NCBI GenBank assembly: GCA_900753305.1
Contig: CAADYR010000169.1
Coordinates: 1-25,101, forward strand
DNA from: Lachnospiraceae bacterium
GTDB taxonomy: Bacteria > Bacillota > Clostridia > Lachnospirales > Lachnospiraceae
Direction of reading: 5' to 3'
Length of the DNA: 25,101 nt
Shown here: in pieces, positions 6,796-15,428 of the stretch
How the letters are laid out: each line of letters starts with the position of its first letter
Numbering within the stretch: position 1 is the first letter of the stretch
Program-made: the position numbers and the translations under genes
The notes under the pieces: model-generated
The model's input: the letters and a program-made list of their open reading frames with translations, nothing else
Database searches by the model: none
Told to the model about the DNA's origin: nothing

Positions 6796-8133
6796 ATGGA
6801 AAATAATAAAAAGAAACCGATCGTAGCGGTCGTGGGACGTCCAAACGTTGGTAAATCTACATTGTTCAATGCATTGGCTGGAGAGAAGATTTCCATTGTC
6901 AAAGATACTCCTGGCATTACAAGAGATAGAATTTATGCAGATATTCAATGGTTGAATTGGAATTTTACATTAATAGATACAGGTGGTATTGAACCTGACA
7001 GTAATGATATCATCCTTTCACAGATGCGCGAACAGGCGGAGATTGCTGTTGCAACAGCAGACGTCATCCTTTTCCTGGTAGATGTGAAGCAGGGTCTTGT
7101 AGATGCTGATGCCAAAGTAGCAGACATGCTCAGAAGAAGCCACAAACCGGTGATTCTGGTAGTTAATAAAGTAGACAGCTTTTCAAAATATGAGGCAGAT
7201 GTATATGAGTTTTATAACCTTGGTATTGGTGATCCGATACCTGTTTCTGCTGCAAACCGTCTGGGACTTGGTGAAATGCTGGACGCTGTAACTGCATTGT
7301 TTAACGAAGAGGACTTCACTGAAGAAGAAGATGACAGACCAAGAATTGCTATCGTAGGTAAGCCTAACGTAGGTAAGTCGTCTATTATCAATAAACTGGT
7401 AGGTGAGAATCGCGTTATCGTATCAGATATCGCCGGTACGACCAGAGATGCAATTGATACGGAAGTAATCCATAATGAGAAGGAATATATCTTCATTGAT
7501 ACCGCCGGACTTCGCCGTAAGAATAAGATCAAAGAAGAATTGGAGAGATTCATGATCATTCGTACAGTCAGTGCTGTAGAACGTGCTGATGTTGTTGTGC
7601 TTGTTATCGATGCAGAAGAGGGCGTTACAGAGCAGGATGCGAAAATCGCAGGAATCGCTCACGATAGAGGTAAGGGTATCATTATCGCAGTGAATAAATG
7701 GGATGCGATAGAAAAGGATGATAAGACAATCTATCGTTTTACTGAAAAAGTAAGAAATATCCTGTCTTTTATGACATATGCAGAAATCGTATTTATTTCC
7801 GCCAAAACAGGTCAGCGTCTGAATAAGCTGTTCGAAACGATCGATATGGTCATTGAGAATCAGTCACTTCGTATTGCAACGGGTGTTGTAAATGAGATCG
7901 TGACAGAAGCCGTTGCATTGCAGCAGCCACCATCAGATAAGGGAAAACGTCTGAAGATATTCTACACGACACAGGTTGGCGTGAAGCCGCCTACTTTTGT
8001 TGTATTCGTAAATGACAAAGAACTGATGCATTTCTCCTATACAAGATATCTGGAGAATAAAATACGAGAAGCGTTTGGTTTCCGCGGTACATCATTGAAA
8101 TTCATCATAAGAGAAAGAAAGGAAGACAAATAG
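6796..8133 (+). CDS. der: Ribosome-assembly GTPase Der (EngA)
   Basis: 445 aa, normal length. Der is an essential GTPase that helps mature the 50S ribosomal subunit. It has the hallmark tandem G domains. The first has GRPNVGKST at about residues 14-22, DTPGI, a DTGG switch and NKVD. The second has GKPNVGKSS at about 187-195, DIAGTTRD, DTAGLR and NKWD near 300. The C-terminal ~100 residues form the KH-like domain ending FIIRERKEDK. The start follows GGAGCG with ordinary spacing. It lies between the DUF512 gene and plsY in a tight operon, a conserved arrangement in spore-forming Firmicutes. Confidence 0.97.
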   Translation: MENNKKKPIVAVVGRPNVGKSTLFNALAGEKISIVKDTPGITRDRIYADIQWLNWNFTLIDTGGIEPDSNDIILSQMREQAEIAVATADVILFLVDVKQGLVDADAKVADMLRRSHKPVILVVNKVDSFSKYEADVYEFYNLGIGDPIPVSAANRLGLGEMLDAVTALFNEEDFTEEEDDRPRIAIVGKPNVGKSSIINKLVGENRVIVSDIAGTTRDAIDTEVIHNEKEYIFIDTAGLRRKNKIKEELERFMIIRTVSAVERADVVVLVIDAEEGVTEQDAKIAGIAHDRGKGIIIAVNKWDAIEKDDKTIYRFTEKVRNILSFMTYAEIVFISAKTGQRLNKLFETIDMVIENQSLRIATGVVNEIVTEAVALQQPPSDKGKRLKIFYTTQVGVKPPTFVVFVNDKELMHFSYTRYLENKIREAFGFRGTSLKFIIRERKEDK

Positions 8134-8135
8134 CG

Positions 8136-8783
8136 ATGGTTCGTGTAATTTGTGTCTTGATTGGTTATATTTTTGGATTATTCCAGACTTCTTATATCTA
8201 TGGCAGGATGAAGGGAATTGATATCAGAAAGCATGGAAGTGGAAATGCAGGAACTACGAATACGTTGCGCGTCATGGGTAAGAAGGCAGGCGCAATCGTA
8301 CTTTTCTGTGACATTATGAAAACCGGTCTTGCCATGACACTGGTACGTTTTCTGTTTAGAAACACTTACGGTGACATTCTTCCGTTACTGGCACTGTATA
8401 CAGGCGCTGGAGCAATACTGGGGCATAATTTCCCGTTCTATCTTCATTTTAAGGGTGGAAAGGGCATTGCCTGTACAGCAGGGCTGATCATTTTCTTTCA
8501 TCCGTATATGATATTACCGGAGATCATTACCTTCTTTGGTACTTTCTTTATCACACACTATGTTTCTCTTGGTTCGCTTCTGGTTCAGATCGTTCTGATC
8601 GCAGAAATGGTGATCTTTGGGCAGATGGGTATTTTTGGCATGTCTCAGGGCGCATTGATCGAACTTTATGTTGTGACTGTTTTGCTGGCTATCCTTGCTT
8701 TCTGGGAACACAGAGCAAATATAGGCAGATTGATACATAAAACAGAACGCAAGACATATTTATCAAAAAAGAATGAAGAGTAA
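8136..8783 (+). CDS. plsY: Glycerol-3-phosphate acyltransferase PlsY
   Basis: 215 aa integral membrane protein with about five hydrophobic segments. It transfers the acyl group from acyl-phosphate (made by PlsX) to glycerol 3-phosphate, the first step of phospholipid synthesis. Family motifs: HGSGNAGTTNTLRVMGKKAG near residue 33 and FPFYLHFKGGKGIA near residue 105. It starts two bases after the der stop, with its ribosome site (AAAGGAAG) inside the end of der, so the two are probably translationally coupled. gpsA, which makes its co-substrate, is next. Confidence 0.95.
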   Translation: MVRVICVLIGYIFGLFQTSYIYGRMKGIDIRKHGSGNAGTTNTLRVMGKKAGAIVLFCDIMKTGLAMTLVRFLFRNTYGDILPLLALYTGAGAILGHNFPFYLHFKGGKGIACTAGLIIFFHPYMILPEIITFFGTFFITHYVSLGSLLVQIVLIAEMVIFGQMGIFGMSQGALIELYVVTVLLAILAFWEHRANIGRLIHKTERKTYLSKKNEE

Positions 8784-8826
8784 AATCTTCAACAGCTTGC
8801 ACATGTAGGCAGAAATGGAGAATAAA

Positions 8827-9831
8827 ATGGCAAAAATTGGTATTATAGGAGCAGGAAGCTGGGGTATTGCGTTGTCAGTTTTACTGCATAATAATGGACA
8901 TCAGATTACGGTATGGTCGATTCTGGAAGATGAGATCAATATGTTAAAGACAGAACATGAGCATAAAGATAAGCTTCCAGGTGTAAAGCTGGCGGAAGAT
9001 ATGGAATTTACCACATCTATGAAGGAAGCAATCACAGGTAAGGATATTCTGGTGCTCGCAGTTCCTTCTCCTTATACCAGAAGCACTTCTCATAATATGA
9101 AGCAGTATGTTGCTGATGGTCAGATTATTGTTAATGTTGCAAAAGGCATTGAAGAACATACATTGATGACTCTTTCCCAGATTATAGAGGAGGAAATTCC
9201 ACAGGCTAATGTAGCAGTTCTTTCCGGCCCTTCTCATGCAGAGGAGGTTGGCAGAGGAATTCCGACTACAATCGTAGTGGGTGCCAGAACAAAAGAAACA
9301 GCAGAGTACATCCAGAATATCTTTATGAGTGATGTATTTCGTGTATACATCAGCCCGGATGTTCTGGGCATAGAACTGGGGGCTGCTCTTAAAAATGTAG
9401 TGGCACTTGCAGCAGGCATTGCTGATGGTTTAGGATATGGAGATAATACGAAGGCAGCCCTGATCACCAGAGGTATTACAGAAATAGCCAGACTTGGTAC
9501 AGCTATGGGCGGTAAATTTGAAACATTCTGTGGCTTATCCGGGATAGGTGATCTGATCGTTACCTGCGCCAGTATGCATTCCAGAAACCGCCGTGCCGGT
9601 ATTTTGATCGGGCAGGGCAAATCCATGGAAGATGCTATGGCAGAGGTCAAGATGGTAGTAGAGGGTGTTTATTCAGCTAAAGCTGCCAAGGAACTGGCTG
9701 CTAAATATCATGTTGAATTACCAATTATAGAGCAGGTCAATGAAGTGCTTTTTGATGGAAAATCAGCAGCAACAGCAGTAAAAGATCTGATGATCCGCGA
9801 TAAAAAAATAGAACATCAGGATTGGAATTGA
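8827..9831 (+). CDS. gpsA: Glycerol-3-phosphate dehydrogenase [NAD(P)+]
   Basis: 334 aa from this start. It reduces dihydroxyacetone phosphate to sn-glycerol 3-phosphate, the acceptor used by PlsY just upstream. The Rossmann motif GAGSWG lies at residues 7-12, followed by VLSGPSHAEEV and the catalytic-lysine region LGAALKNVVALAAGIADGL, then the C-terminal GIGDLIVTC block. An ATG at 8815 would add MENK, but its ATGGAG supplies the GGAG (8817-8820) six bases before 8827, so 8827 is the better start and gives the usual MAKIGIIG terminus. It is probably the last gene of the operon that begins with the DUF512 gene. Confidence 0.95.
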   Translation: MAKIGIIGAGSWGIALSVLLHNNGHQITVWSILEDEINMLKTEHEHKDKLPGVKLAEDMEFTTSMKEAITGKDILVLAVPSPYTRSTSHNMKQYVADGQIIVNVAKGIEEHTLMTLSQIIEEEIPQANVAVLSGPSHAEEVGRGIPTTIVVGARTKETAEYIQNIFMSDVFRVYISPDVLGIELGAALKNVVALAAGIADGLGYGDNTKAALITRGITEIARLGTAMGGKFETFCGLSGIGDLIVTCASMHSRNRRAGILIGQGKSMEDAMAEVKMVVEGVYSAKAAKELAAKYHVELPIIEQVNEVLFDGKSAATAVKDLMIRDKKIEHQDWN

Positions 9832-9943
9832 TCACAAAATAAGAGCATGGGGATTCATGTCTAACAGGATAGACAAATGATGATAAAATAAATAATTTTG
9901 CAGACATAGAGCTGTATTCCATGTAAAAGAGAGGAAAAATGAA

Positions 9944-10720
9944 ATGGAAAAAAAGGTTCCTGAAAGAAAAGTAACATTAAAGGATGATGACATTATTTAC
10001 GTTTATGATAAACGTATCAATAAATGTATCAGGGAAGGCTGCGAGGGTGTGGTCAAATACGGACTGGTTTTGCGTACCAGCGTTACGGAAGATGAGACAT
10101 TGAACTGTTTTGCATGTAATAAATGTCACATGAAATATACAGCATACCCTAACTACGTAAGAATCAGCAAACCTGAACTTCTCCATATCTATAATCAGGA
10201 AGAAGTAACAGCAAGAGATTTAAAACGTGCTGAAGATGCGAGAAAGCAGGCACTTCGGGAACGTCGTAAAAATAACTTTGCCAGGAAAACATTTGGACAC
10301 AGACCTGTGTACAGAGGAACCGATGAAAGCGGTGCACAGGGTACACCCCAGGGCAGAAAACATTATGAGGACAGAAGGCCTTATGGTGAGAAACGTCCAT
10401 ATGAAGACAGAAAGCCTTATGGTGAGAAACGTCCATATGAAGACAGAAAGTCTTATGGTGAGAAACGTCCATATGAAGACAGAAAGTCTTATGGTGAGAA
10501 ACGTTCGTATGAAGGCAGAAAACCCTATGGCGAAAAAAGTTCCTATGGAAATAGAAAACCCTATGGTGAACGTAAGAATTACGAGGATAGGAAATCATAC
10601 AGTGATAAAAGATCCTATGGAGCCAAAAGACTATACAGTGAAAAAAATACTTATAGTAAACCCAAAACGTATGGAGATAGAAAACCATATAGTAACAATA
10701 ATGAGGGACACAAAGATTAA
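9944..10720 (+). CDS. Zinc-ribbon protein with Tyr/Arg/Lys-rich tandem-repeat tail, function unknown
   Basis: 258 aa. Residues ~1-90 form a small domain with C28-x4-C33 and C55-x2-C58-x2-C61-H62, likely a zinc ribbon, followed by a basic helix rich in Ala/Arg/Lys (~90-115). From about residue 135 to the end the protein is low complexity: a 12-residue unit RKPYGEKRPYED repeats four times almost exactly (36-bp DNA repeats at 10381, 10417, 10453 and 10489), then decays into similar Tyr/Lys/Arg-rich units. There is no signal peptide or membrane segment. The high charge with regularly spaced Tyr and Arg suggests nucleic-acid binding or condensate-like behaviour; this is inference. GAGAGG at 9929-9934 sets the start. 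It lies between gpsA and spoIVA, and I do not recognise an experimentally characterised homologue. Confidence 0.85.
   Translation: MEKKVPERKVTLKDDDIIYVYDKRINKCIREGCEGVVKYGLVLRTSVTEDETLNCFACNKCHMKYTAYPNYVRISKPELLHIYNQEEVTARDLKRAEDARKQALRERRKNNFARKTFGHRPVYRGTDESGAQGTPQGRKHYEDRRPYGEKRPYEDRKPYGEKRPYEDRKSYGEKRPYEDRKSYGEKRSYEGRKPYGEKSSYGNRKPYGERKNYEDRKSYSDKRSYGAKRLYSEKNTYSKPKTYGDRKPYSNNNEGHKD
10381..10524 (+). repeat. Four tandem 36-bp units inside the zinc-ribbon gene
   Basis: Units begin at 10381, 10417, 10453 and 10489 with TTATGGTGAGAAACGT and are nearly identical; more diverged units follow to about 10690. Near-identity at DNA level, including silent sites, points to recent expansion by slippage or unequal exchange. 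Confidence 0.92.
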
Positions 10721-10736
10721 ATCTTTGTGTCCTTTT
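10706..10736 (+). terminator. Terminator whose loop is the stop codon of the zinc-ribbon gene
   Basis: A perfect 12-bp stem (GGACACAAAGAT with ATCTTTGTGTCC) has the TAA stop codon (10718-10720) as its entire three-base loop and is followed by TTTT. The last four codons of the gene are thus the 5' arm. Confidence 0.88.
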
Positions 10737-10737
10737 G

Positions 10738-10767
10738 TCATATTAAATATGGACACATTCATATACT
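10738..10767 (+). promoter_or_regulatory. Sigma-E-type promoter of spoIVA
   Basis: TCATATT at 10738-10744, a 15-base spacer and CATATACT at 10760-10767. This fits the mother-cell sigma-E pattern (HATATT, 13-15 bases, CATACAHT) with one -10 mismatch. spoIVA is a sigma-E gene in Bacillus. The -35 begins right after the upstream terminator's T tract. Confidence 0.7.
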
Positions 10768-10797
10768 GAAATCAAAGGACTTGAGGAATGTTTTATC

Positions 10798-12288
10798 ATG
10801 AGCTATCTTGAGGAAAATCAGGAGTTTAATTTATACAAGGACATTAGTCAGAGAACAGGTGGAGAAATATACATAGGAGTCGTAGGACCTGTCAGAACAG
10901 GAAAATCCACATTTATTAAACGATTTATGGATATCATGGTGATTCCCAGGATAGAGAATGAACATGATCGGACCAGAGCAATGGATGAATTACCGCAAAG
11001 CAGTGGAGGCAGGACAATAACTACCACAGAGCCTAAATTTATTCCCAAAGAAGCAGTTGAAATCGCGATTAATGACACTGCCAAAGTAAAAGTACGTCTG
11101 ATCGACTGCGTTGGCTATATGGTAGAAGGAGCTACCGGACACATGGAAGAGGATACAGAACGTATGGTGAAGACACCATGGTTTAAAGAAGAAATTCCTT
11201 TTACACAGGCAGCACAGATAGGAACAAGAAAGGTGATCCAGGATCATTCAACAATAGGAATCGTTGTAACAACGGATGGCAGTTTCGGAGAACTTCCAAG
11301 AGAGGCATACAGAAATGCGGAAGAACAGACAATTGCAGAATTAAAACGTCTGGGAAAACCATTCATTGTTCTGGTCAATACATCAAGACCCTATAGTGAA
11401 GAAGCCAAAGATACAGCTGCTGAACTGGAAAAGAAATATAAGATCAAAGCAATGCCTGTAAATATTGACCAGCTAAAAAAAGAAGATATCATAAATGTAT
11501 TAGAACAGGTAATGTATGAATTCCCTTTGTCTGTTGTGGAATTCTATACTCCAAAATGGATGGATATCATGTCAGTATCCAATCCAATGAAAGAAGAGTT
11601 GATTGAAAAACTCAGAGAAATCATGAACCATGTAGAATCTGTGAGAGACTTATTGGGGCAGGATTTGTCGTTAGATAGTGAATATGTCCGGAAGTGTAAG
11701 TTTGATCACATCAATATAGCAGAAGGAACGGCTGCATTTCAACTGGAAGCTGATAACAGATACTATTACGAGATGTTAAGTAGTATGACCGGTGAAAATA
11801 TCACCGGAGAATATCAACTGATGCAATTATTGATGACCTTGGCAGAAATGAAACGTGAATACAGCAAAGTTCTGAATGCACTGGAAAGTGTCCGTCAGAA
11901 AGGGTATGGAGTAGTTACACCGGATAGAGAGGAAATTATGCTGGATACGCCAACAGTTATCAAACATGGGAATAAATATGGAGTGAAGATCAAGGCGCAG
12001 AGTCCGTCAATTCATATGATCAAGGCGAATATTGAAACAGAAATAGCTCCTATTGTAGGTACGCAGCAACAGGCACAGGATTTGATCAGATATATTTCCG
12101 ATGCAGAAACTTCCAAAGAAGGTATATGGGAAACCAATATTTTTGGAAAAACGATAGAGCAGCTTGTACACGATGGAATAACTGGTAAAATCGCCATGAT
12201 AGGGGAAGAAAGCCAGATCAAACTGCAGGATACAATGCAGAAAATAGTAAATGATTCCAATGGCGGCATGGTGTGTATTATTATTTAA
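10798..12288 (+). CDS. spoIVA: Stage IV sporulation protein A (spore coat basement-layer ATPase)
   Basis: 496 aa, the usual length. In the mother cell SpoIVA binds the forespore surface, hydrolyses ATP and polymerises into the layer on which the coat is built. The Walker A motif GPVRTGKST is at residues 30-38 in the TRAFAC GTPase-like N-terminal domain. The long middle and C-terminal regions that drive membrane targeting and assembly follow, ending in NDSNGGMVCIII, typical of the family's hydrophobic C-terminus. The start follows TTGAGGAA about 10 bases upstream. It is transcribed alone from a sigma-E-like promoter; the der-gpsA-spoIVA neighbourhood is shared with Bacillus. Confidence 0.97.
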   Translation: MSYLEENQEFNLYKDISQRTGGEIYIGVVGPVRTGKSTFIKRFMDIMVIPRIENEHDRTRAMDELPQSSGGRTITTTEPKFIPKEAVEIAINDTAKVKVRLIDCVGYMVEGATGHMEEDTERMVKTPWFKEEIPFTQAAQIGTRKVIQDHSTIGIVVTTDGSFGELPREAYRNAEEQTIAELKRLGKPFIVLVNTSRPYSEEAKDTAAELEKKYKIKAMPVNIDQLKKEDIINVLEQVMYEFPLSVVEFYTPKWMDIMSVSNPMKEELIEKLREIMNHVESVRDLLGQDLSLDSEYVRKCKFDHINIAEGTAAFQLEADNRYYYEMLSSMTGENITGEYQLMQLLMTLAEMKREYSKVLNALESVRQKGYGVVTPDREEIMLDTPTVIKHGNKYGVKIKAQSPSIHMIKANIETEIAPIVGTQQQAQDLIRYISDAETSKEGIWETNIFGKTIEQLVHDGITGKIAMIGEESQIKLQDTMQKIVNDSNGGMVCIII

Positions 12289-12304
12289 TTTGTTGGCAGC
12301 TAAA

Positions 12305-12352
12305 AGAACAGGGCATGGAGAACTTTTAAAGTTGTTTCCATGCTCTATTCTT
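12305..12352 (+). terminator. Terminator after spoIVA
   Basis: GGGCATGGA (12311-12319) pairs with TCCATGCTC (12337-12345). The stem continues inward with AACTT/AAGTT and is followed by TATTCTTTC. Confidence 0.8.
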
Positions 12353-12368
12353 TCAAATTGATGAATAG

Positions 12369-12397
12369 TGGCTTTTTTATAGGGAATATGTTATACT
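12369..12397 (+). promoter_or_regulatory. Possible promoter of the PNP-cdd operon
   Basis: TATACT at 12392-12397 is a good -10, but the -35 position (TGGCTT at 12369-12374) matches poorly. It is the only candidate between the spoIVA terminator and the PNP gene. Confidence 0.4.
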
Positions 12398-12444
12398 TGT
12401 ACAACAGAGAATAAATGTGTTTATGTTAAAAGTTACTGAAAGGC

Positions 12445-13281
12445 ATGGTGATTAATGTGAGCGAAGTATATGATAAGCTGATGAGTTGCTACAAAAGTGT
12501 AAGGAGTAAGACAGATTTTGTACCCAAGGTAGCTTTGGTATTAGGTTCCGGTCTGGGAGATTATGCGGATAATATTAAGGTTGTAAAAGAAATCAATTAC
12601 AGCGATATCGAAGGATTCCCGGTATCTACCGTAGTAGGACATGCAGGAAAATTTATTTTCGGTTATGTGGGAGAAGTTCCTGTTGTATGTATGAAGGGAC
12701 GCGTTCACTTTTATGAAGGATATCCTATTTCAGATGTTGTCCTCCCTGCAAGGCTTATGAAATTGTTAGGTGCTGAGATTTTGTTTCTCACAAATGCTGC
12801 CGGAGGAATGAATAAAAAGTTTCATGCAGGTGATCTTATGATGATCACAGATCATATAGGAACGTTCGTACCCAATCCGTTAGTTGGACCCAACATTGAT
12901 GAACTCGGAACCAGATTCCCTGATATGAGTCATGTATATGATCTGGAATTACAGGATATTATCAGAACAACTGCAAAAGAAAGTAATATTGAGTTACAGG
13001 AAGGCATTTATGTGCAACTCTCAGGTCCGGCATATGAGTCACCGGCAGAGATCCGTATGCTGGCTGATTATGCAGATGCTGTTGGTATGAGTACTGTTGT
13101 AGAGGCAATTGCTGCAAATCATTGCGGACTCCGAATCTGTGGGATTTCCTGTATCTGTAATCTGGCTGCCGGTATGAATCCGACCCCTCTTTCACATAAG
13201 GAGGTTCAGGAAGCAGCAGATAAAGTGGCTCCGATGTTTACAGAACTTGTGACCAAAACAATTCAAAAGATGGATAAATAA
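12445..13281 (+). CDS. Purine nucleoside phosphorylase
   Basis: 278 aa, matching the trimeric PNP-I family (human PNP/bacterial PunA type). It splits inosine, guanosine or their deoxy forms into base and (deoxy)ribose 1-phosphate for salvage. Seen: LVLGSGLGDYAD with the phosphate-binding GSG, GRVHFYEGYP, FLTNAAGGMN, and the nucleoside-site block AVGMSTVVEAIAANH followed by CNLAAGMNP. Family members usually have TVPE where this protein has TVVE. The start is uncertain: GAAAGG lies only one base before ATG 12445, so GTG 12448 or GTG 12457 may be used. It leads an operon with cdd (15 bases on), the MutS-like gene and rnhA. Confidence 0.93.
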   Translation: MVINVSEVYDKLMSCYKSVRSKTDFVPKVALVLGSGLGDYADNIKVVKEINYSDIEGFPVSTVVGHAGKFIFGYVGEVPVVCMKGRVHFYEGYPISDVVLPARLMKLLGAEILFLTNAAGGMNKKFHAGDLMMITDHIGTFVPNPLVGPNIDELGTRFPDMSHVYDLELQDIIRTTAKESNIELQEGIYVQLSGPAYESPAEIRMLADYADAVGMSTVVEAIAANHCGLRICGISCICNLAAGMNPTPLSHKEVQEAADKVAPMFTELVTKTIQKMDK

Positions 13282-13296
13282 CAGAATAGGAAAGGC

Positions 13297-13713
13297 ATGA
13301 TCATAATGGATAATAAAGAATTAATCAGACTGGCACTAGAGGCAAGGAAAGCTGCATATGTACCTTACTCAGGATTTAAGGTTGGTGCGGCACTTCTTAC
13401 AAAAGAAGGTAAAGTATATAAAGGCTGCAATATAGAAAATGCAGGTTATACACCTACCAACTGTGCCGAACGTACAGCTTTTTTCAAAGCAGTGAGCGAA
13501 GGTGAGCGTGAATTTGCAGCAATTGCGATTGTAGGTGGAAAAGGAGATTTACCGGATAACTATGCATATCCATGTGGTGTATGCAGACAGGTAATGATGG
13601 AATTTTGTGATCCTAAGACGTTCAGAGTTATTACAGCCATTTCAGAGGACGAGTATCTTGATAAAACTCTGGAAGAGATGCTGCCATATGGCTTTGGACC
13701 ATCTAATCTTTAG
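13297..13713 (+). CDS. cdd: Cytidine deaminase
   Basis: 138 aa, typical of the homotetrameric class. It deaminates cytidine and deoxycytidine to uridine and deoxyuridine. Zinc and catalytic residues are visible: C56 and E58 in NCAERTAFF, and C93 and C96 in PCGVCRQ; the substrate-binding stretch GCNIENAGY precedes them. AGGAAAGG ends three bases before ATG 13297, whereas ATG 13306 (giving MDNKELIRLA) sits at a more comfortable distance, so the protein may really be 135 aa. It is paired with PNP upstream for nucleoside salvage; the next gene starts eight bases after its stop. Confidence 0.96.
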   Translation: MIIMDNKELIRLALEARKAAYVPYSGFKVGAALLTKEGKVYKGCNIENAGYTPTNCAERTAFFKAVSEGEREFAAIAIVGGKGDLPDNYAYPCGVCRQVMMEFCDPKTFRVITAISEDEYLDKTLEEMLPYGFGPSNL

Positions 13714-13721
13714 GAGATTCT

Positions 13722-15428
13722 ATGGAATTCATAATATTATTTGCTCTGATATTTGTGGTTGTGCTGTATTGCATGATTCGTGGCGCGATTGAAGAAAAAA
13801 GACAGAAGCAGAAATACAGAGAACATTTACTGCATGATTATGGAAAGTATGAAATTAAGAGTTATACACCGGAACAGATGAAGACAATTTCACGCCTTTT
13901 TCTGAAGAAAACAGAAGATGAGGATATATCTTTTTATCTGGATGATATTACATGGAATGATTTGAATATGGATGGTATTTTTGCCAGGATGAATCATACA
14001 CAGTCATCTTCAGGTGCGGAATATTTATATAATATGCTCAGGTTTCCAGCCCTTCATGCAGATGATGTGAATAGTCTGGAAGAAGATATTCAGTACTTAC
14101 AGAATAATACAGATGATCGTATACGTATGCAGATGATATTGCATGAATTGGGAAATACCGGGCGGTTTTCACTGTATGATTATTTGAATTTCCTCGACAA
14201 TCTGGGACAAAGAAATAACACAGGACATATAATAGGAATTATTGCATTTATCGTTTCTATTGTACTGATCGGAGCTTCATCCAGTCTGGGAATCTTTGCT
14301 CTGATCGTAGTATCATGTATTAATATAGCGACATATTTGAAAGAAAAAAATACAGCACTTCCATATTTGACAAGTTTTGCTTATATTATAAGAATGCTTG
14401 AATGTGCAGAAACTATTTTAAAAGAACCAATGTCCGGAATGATAAAATACAGAGAAGAACTGACAGATAAAGTTCAGGCGTTAAATGCTTTGCATAAAAG
14501 CTCTCACCTGGTGTTTCAAATGAATGCATCCAGTGGGAATCCGGCAGAATTGATCGTTGATTATTTTAAAATGTTGACACATGTGGATATTATTCAATTT
14601 AACCGTATGTTAAAACTTGTTCGTGAACACACAGTACAGATAGAGGCTTTGGCACAGTATATTGGCTATCTGGATGCTGTTATTGCAATCGGTGCATTTC
14701 GTGCCGGTTTATCCTACTGGTGTGTACCTGAACTTACTGATGATGCGCAGACCGCATTAAGGATAGAAGAAGGTTATCATCCCTCTTTAGAGGATGCGGT
14801 AGCAAATTCATTTTACCAGAAACGCGGAATGTTGATCACCGGTTCAAATGCATCCGGTAAATCTACTTTCCTTAAGATGACTGCTGTTAATGCGATTCTG
14901 GCACAGACGATCCATACATGTGCAGCACACAGATATCAGGGAAACTGTTACCGTATCTATTCATCTATGGCACTGCGCGATAATCTTGACGGTGGCGAGA
15001 GCTATTATATCGTTGAAATCAAATCATTGAAAAGGATCATGGATGCGGCTTTGCAGGATACCGACAAGCCTTTACTGTGTTTTGTGGATGAAGTACTTCG
15101 TGGAACCAATACGATAGAACGTATTGCAGCATCAGCTCAGATATTGCATCAGCTTAGTCAAAAGGGAGTGTACTGTTTTGCAGCAACACATGATGTGGAA
15201 TTGACACATCTGCTGGAAGCCGATTATGATAATTATCATTTTGAAGAAGAAGTAAAAGACAAAGATGTATTATTTTCATACCGACTGATGAATGGCAGAG
15301 CACAAAGCAGAAATGCCATCAAATTATTGGAAGTTATTGGATTTTCAAAAGAAATTACAAATCAGGCTCAAAATATGGCAGAGAATTTTATACATTCAGG
15401 ACAATGGGAGGAACAATATGTTCGTTAA
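13722..15428 (+). CDS. Membrane-anchored MutS-like ATPase
   Basis: 568 aa. The C-terminal ~210 residues are a MutS-type ABC ATPase: Walker A TGSNASGKST at about 372-381, a MALRDNLDGGESYYIVEI signature region, Walker B LLCFVDEVLRGTN near 450-462, and a switch histidine in FAATHDVELTH. The mismatch-recognition N-domain of true MutS is absent. Instead there is an N-terminal hydrophobic segment (residues ~2-20) and a two-helix hydrophobic block near 170-205, so it should be membrane-bound with the ATPase in the cytoplasm. Members of this branch are widespread in Clostridia; I know of no established function. The gene sits between cdd and rnhA, overlapping rnhA by 11 bases. Confidence 0.88.
   Translation: MEFIILFALIFVVVLYCMIRGAIEEKRQKQKYREHLLHDYGKYEIKSYTPEQMKTISRLFLKKTEDEDISFYLDDITWNDLNMDGIFARMNHTQSSSGAEYLYNMLRFPALHADDVNSLEEDIQYLQNNTDDRIRMQMILHELGNTGRFSLYDYLNFLDNLGQRNNTGHIIGIIAFIVSIVLIGASSSLGIFALIVVSCINIATYLKEKNTALPYLTSFAYIIRMLECAETILKEPMSGMIKYREELTDKVQALNALHKSSHLVFQMNASSGNPAELIVDYFKMLTHVDIIQFNRMLKLVREHTVQIEALAQYIGYLDAVIAIGAFRAGLSYWCVPELTDDAQTALRIEEGYHPSLEDAVANSFYQKRGMLITGSNASGKSTFLKMTAVNAILAQTIHTCAAHRYQGNCYRIYSSMALRDNLDGGESYYIVEIKSLKRIMDAALQDTDKPLLCFVDEVLRGTNTIERIAASAQILHQLSQKGVYCFAATHDVELTHLLEADYDNYHFEEEVKDKDVLFSYRLMNGRAQSRNAIKLLEVIGFSKEITNQAQNMAENFIHSGQWEEQYVR

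Noticed and set aside
9858..9875. TGTCTA/TAGACA inverted repeat before the zinc-ribbon gene
   Set aside because: Only six bases per arm, no T tract, and no clear placement relative to a promoter; too weak to call an operator.
10381..10524. Regular 36-bp spacing that could suggest a CRISPR array
   Set aside because: The units are contiguous with no unique spacers and encode an in-frame 12-residue protein repeat.
10164..10688. 174-codon antisense frame and a 180-codon frame on the plus strand across the zinc-ribbon gene
   Set aside because: Both are by-products of the 36-bp tandem repeats, which keep other frames open. The products are His/Tyr- or Met/Lys-rich nonsense and lack ribosome sites.
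15292..15417. Longer RNase HI with 42 extra N-terminal residues
   Set aside because: The extra part is a second frame of the MutS-like gene. The RNase H domain begins at 15418, where there is a GGGAGG site.
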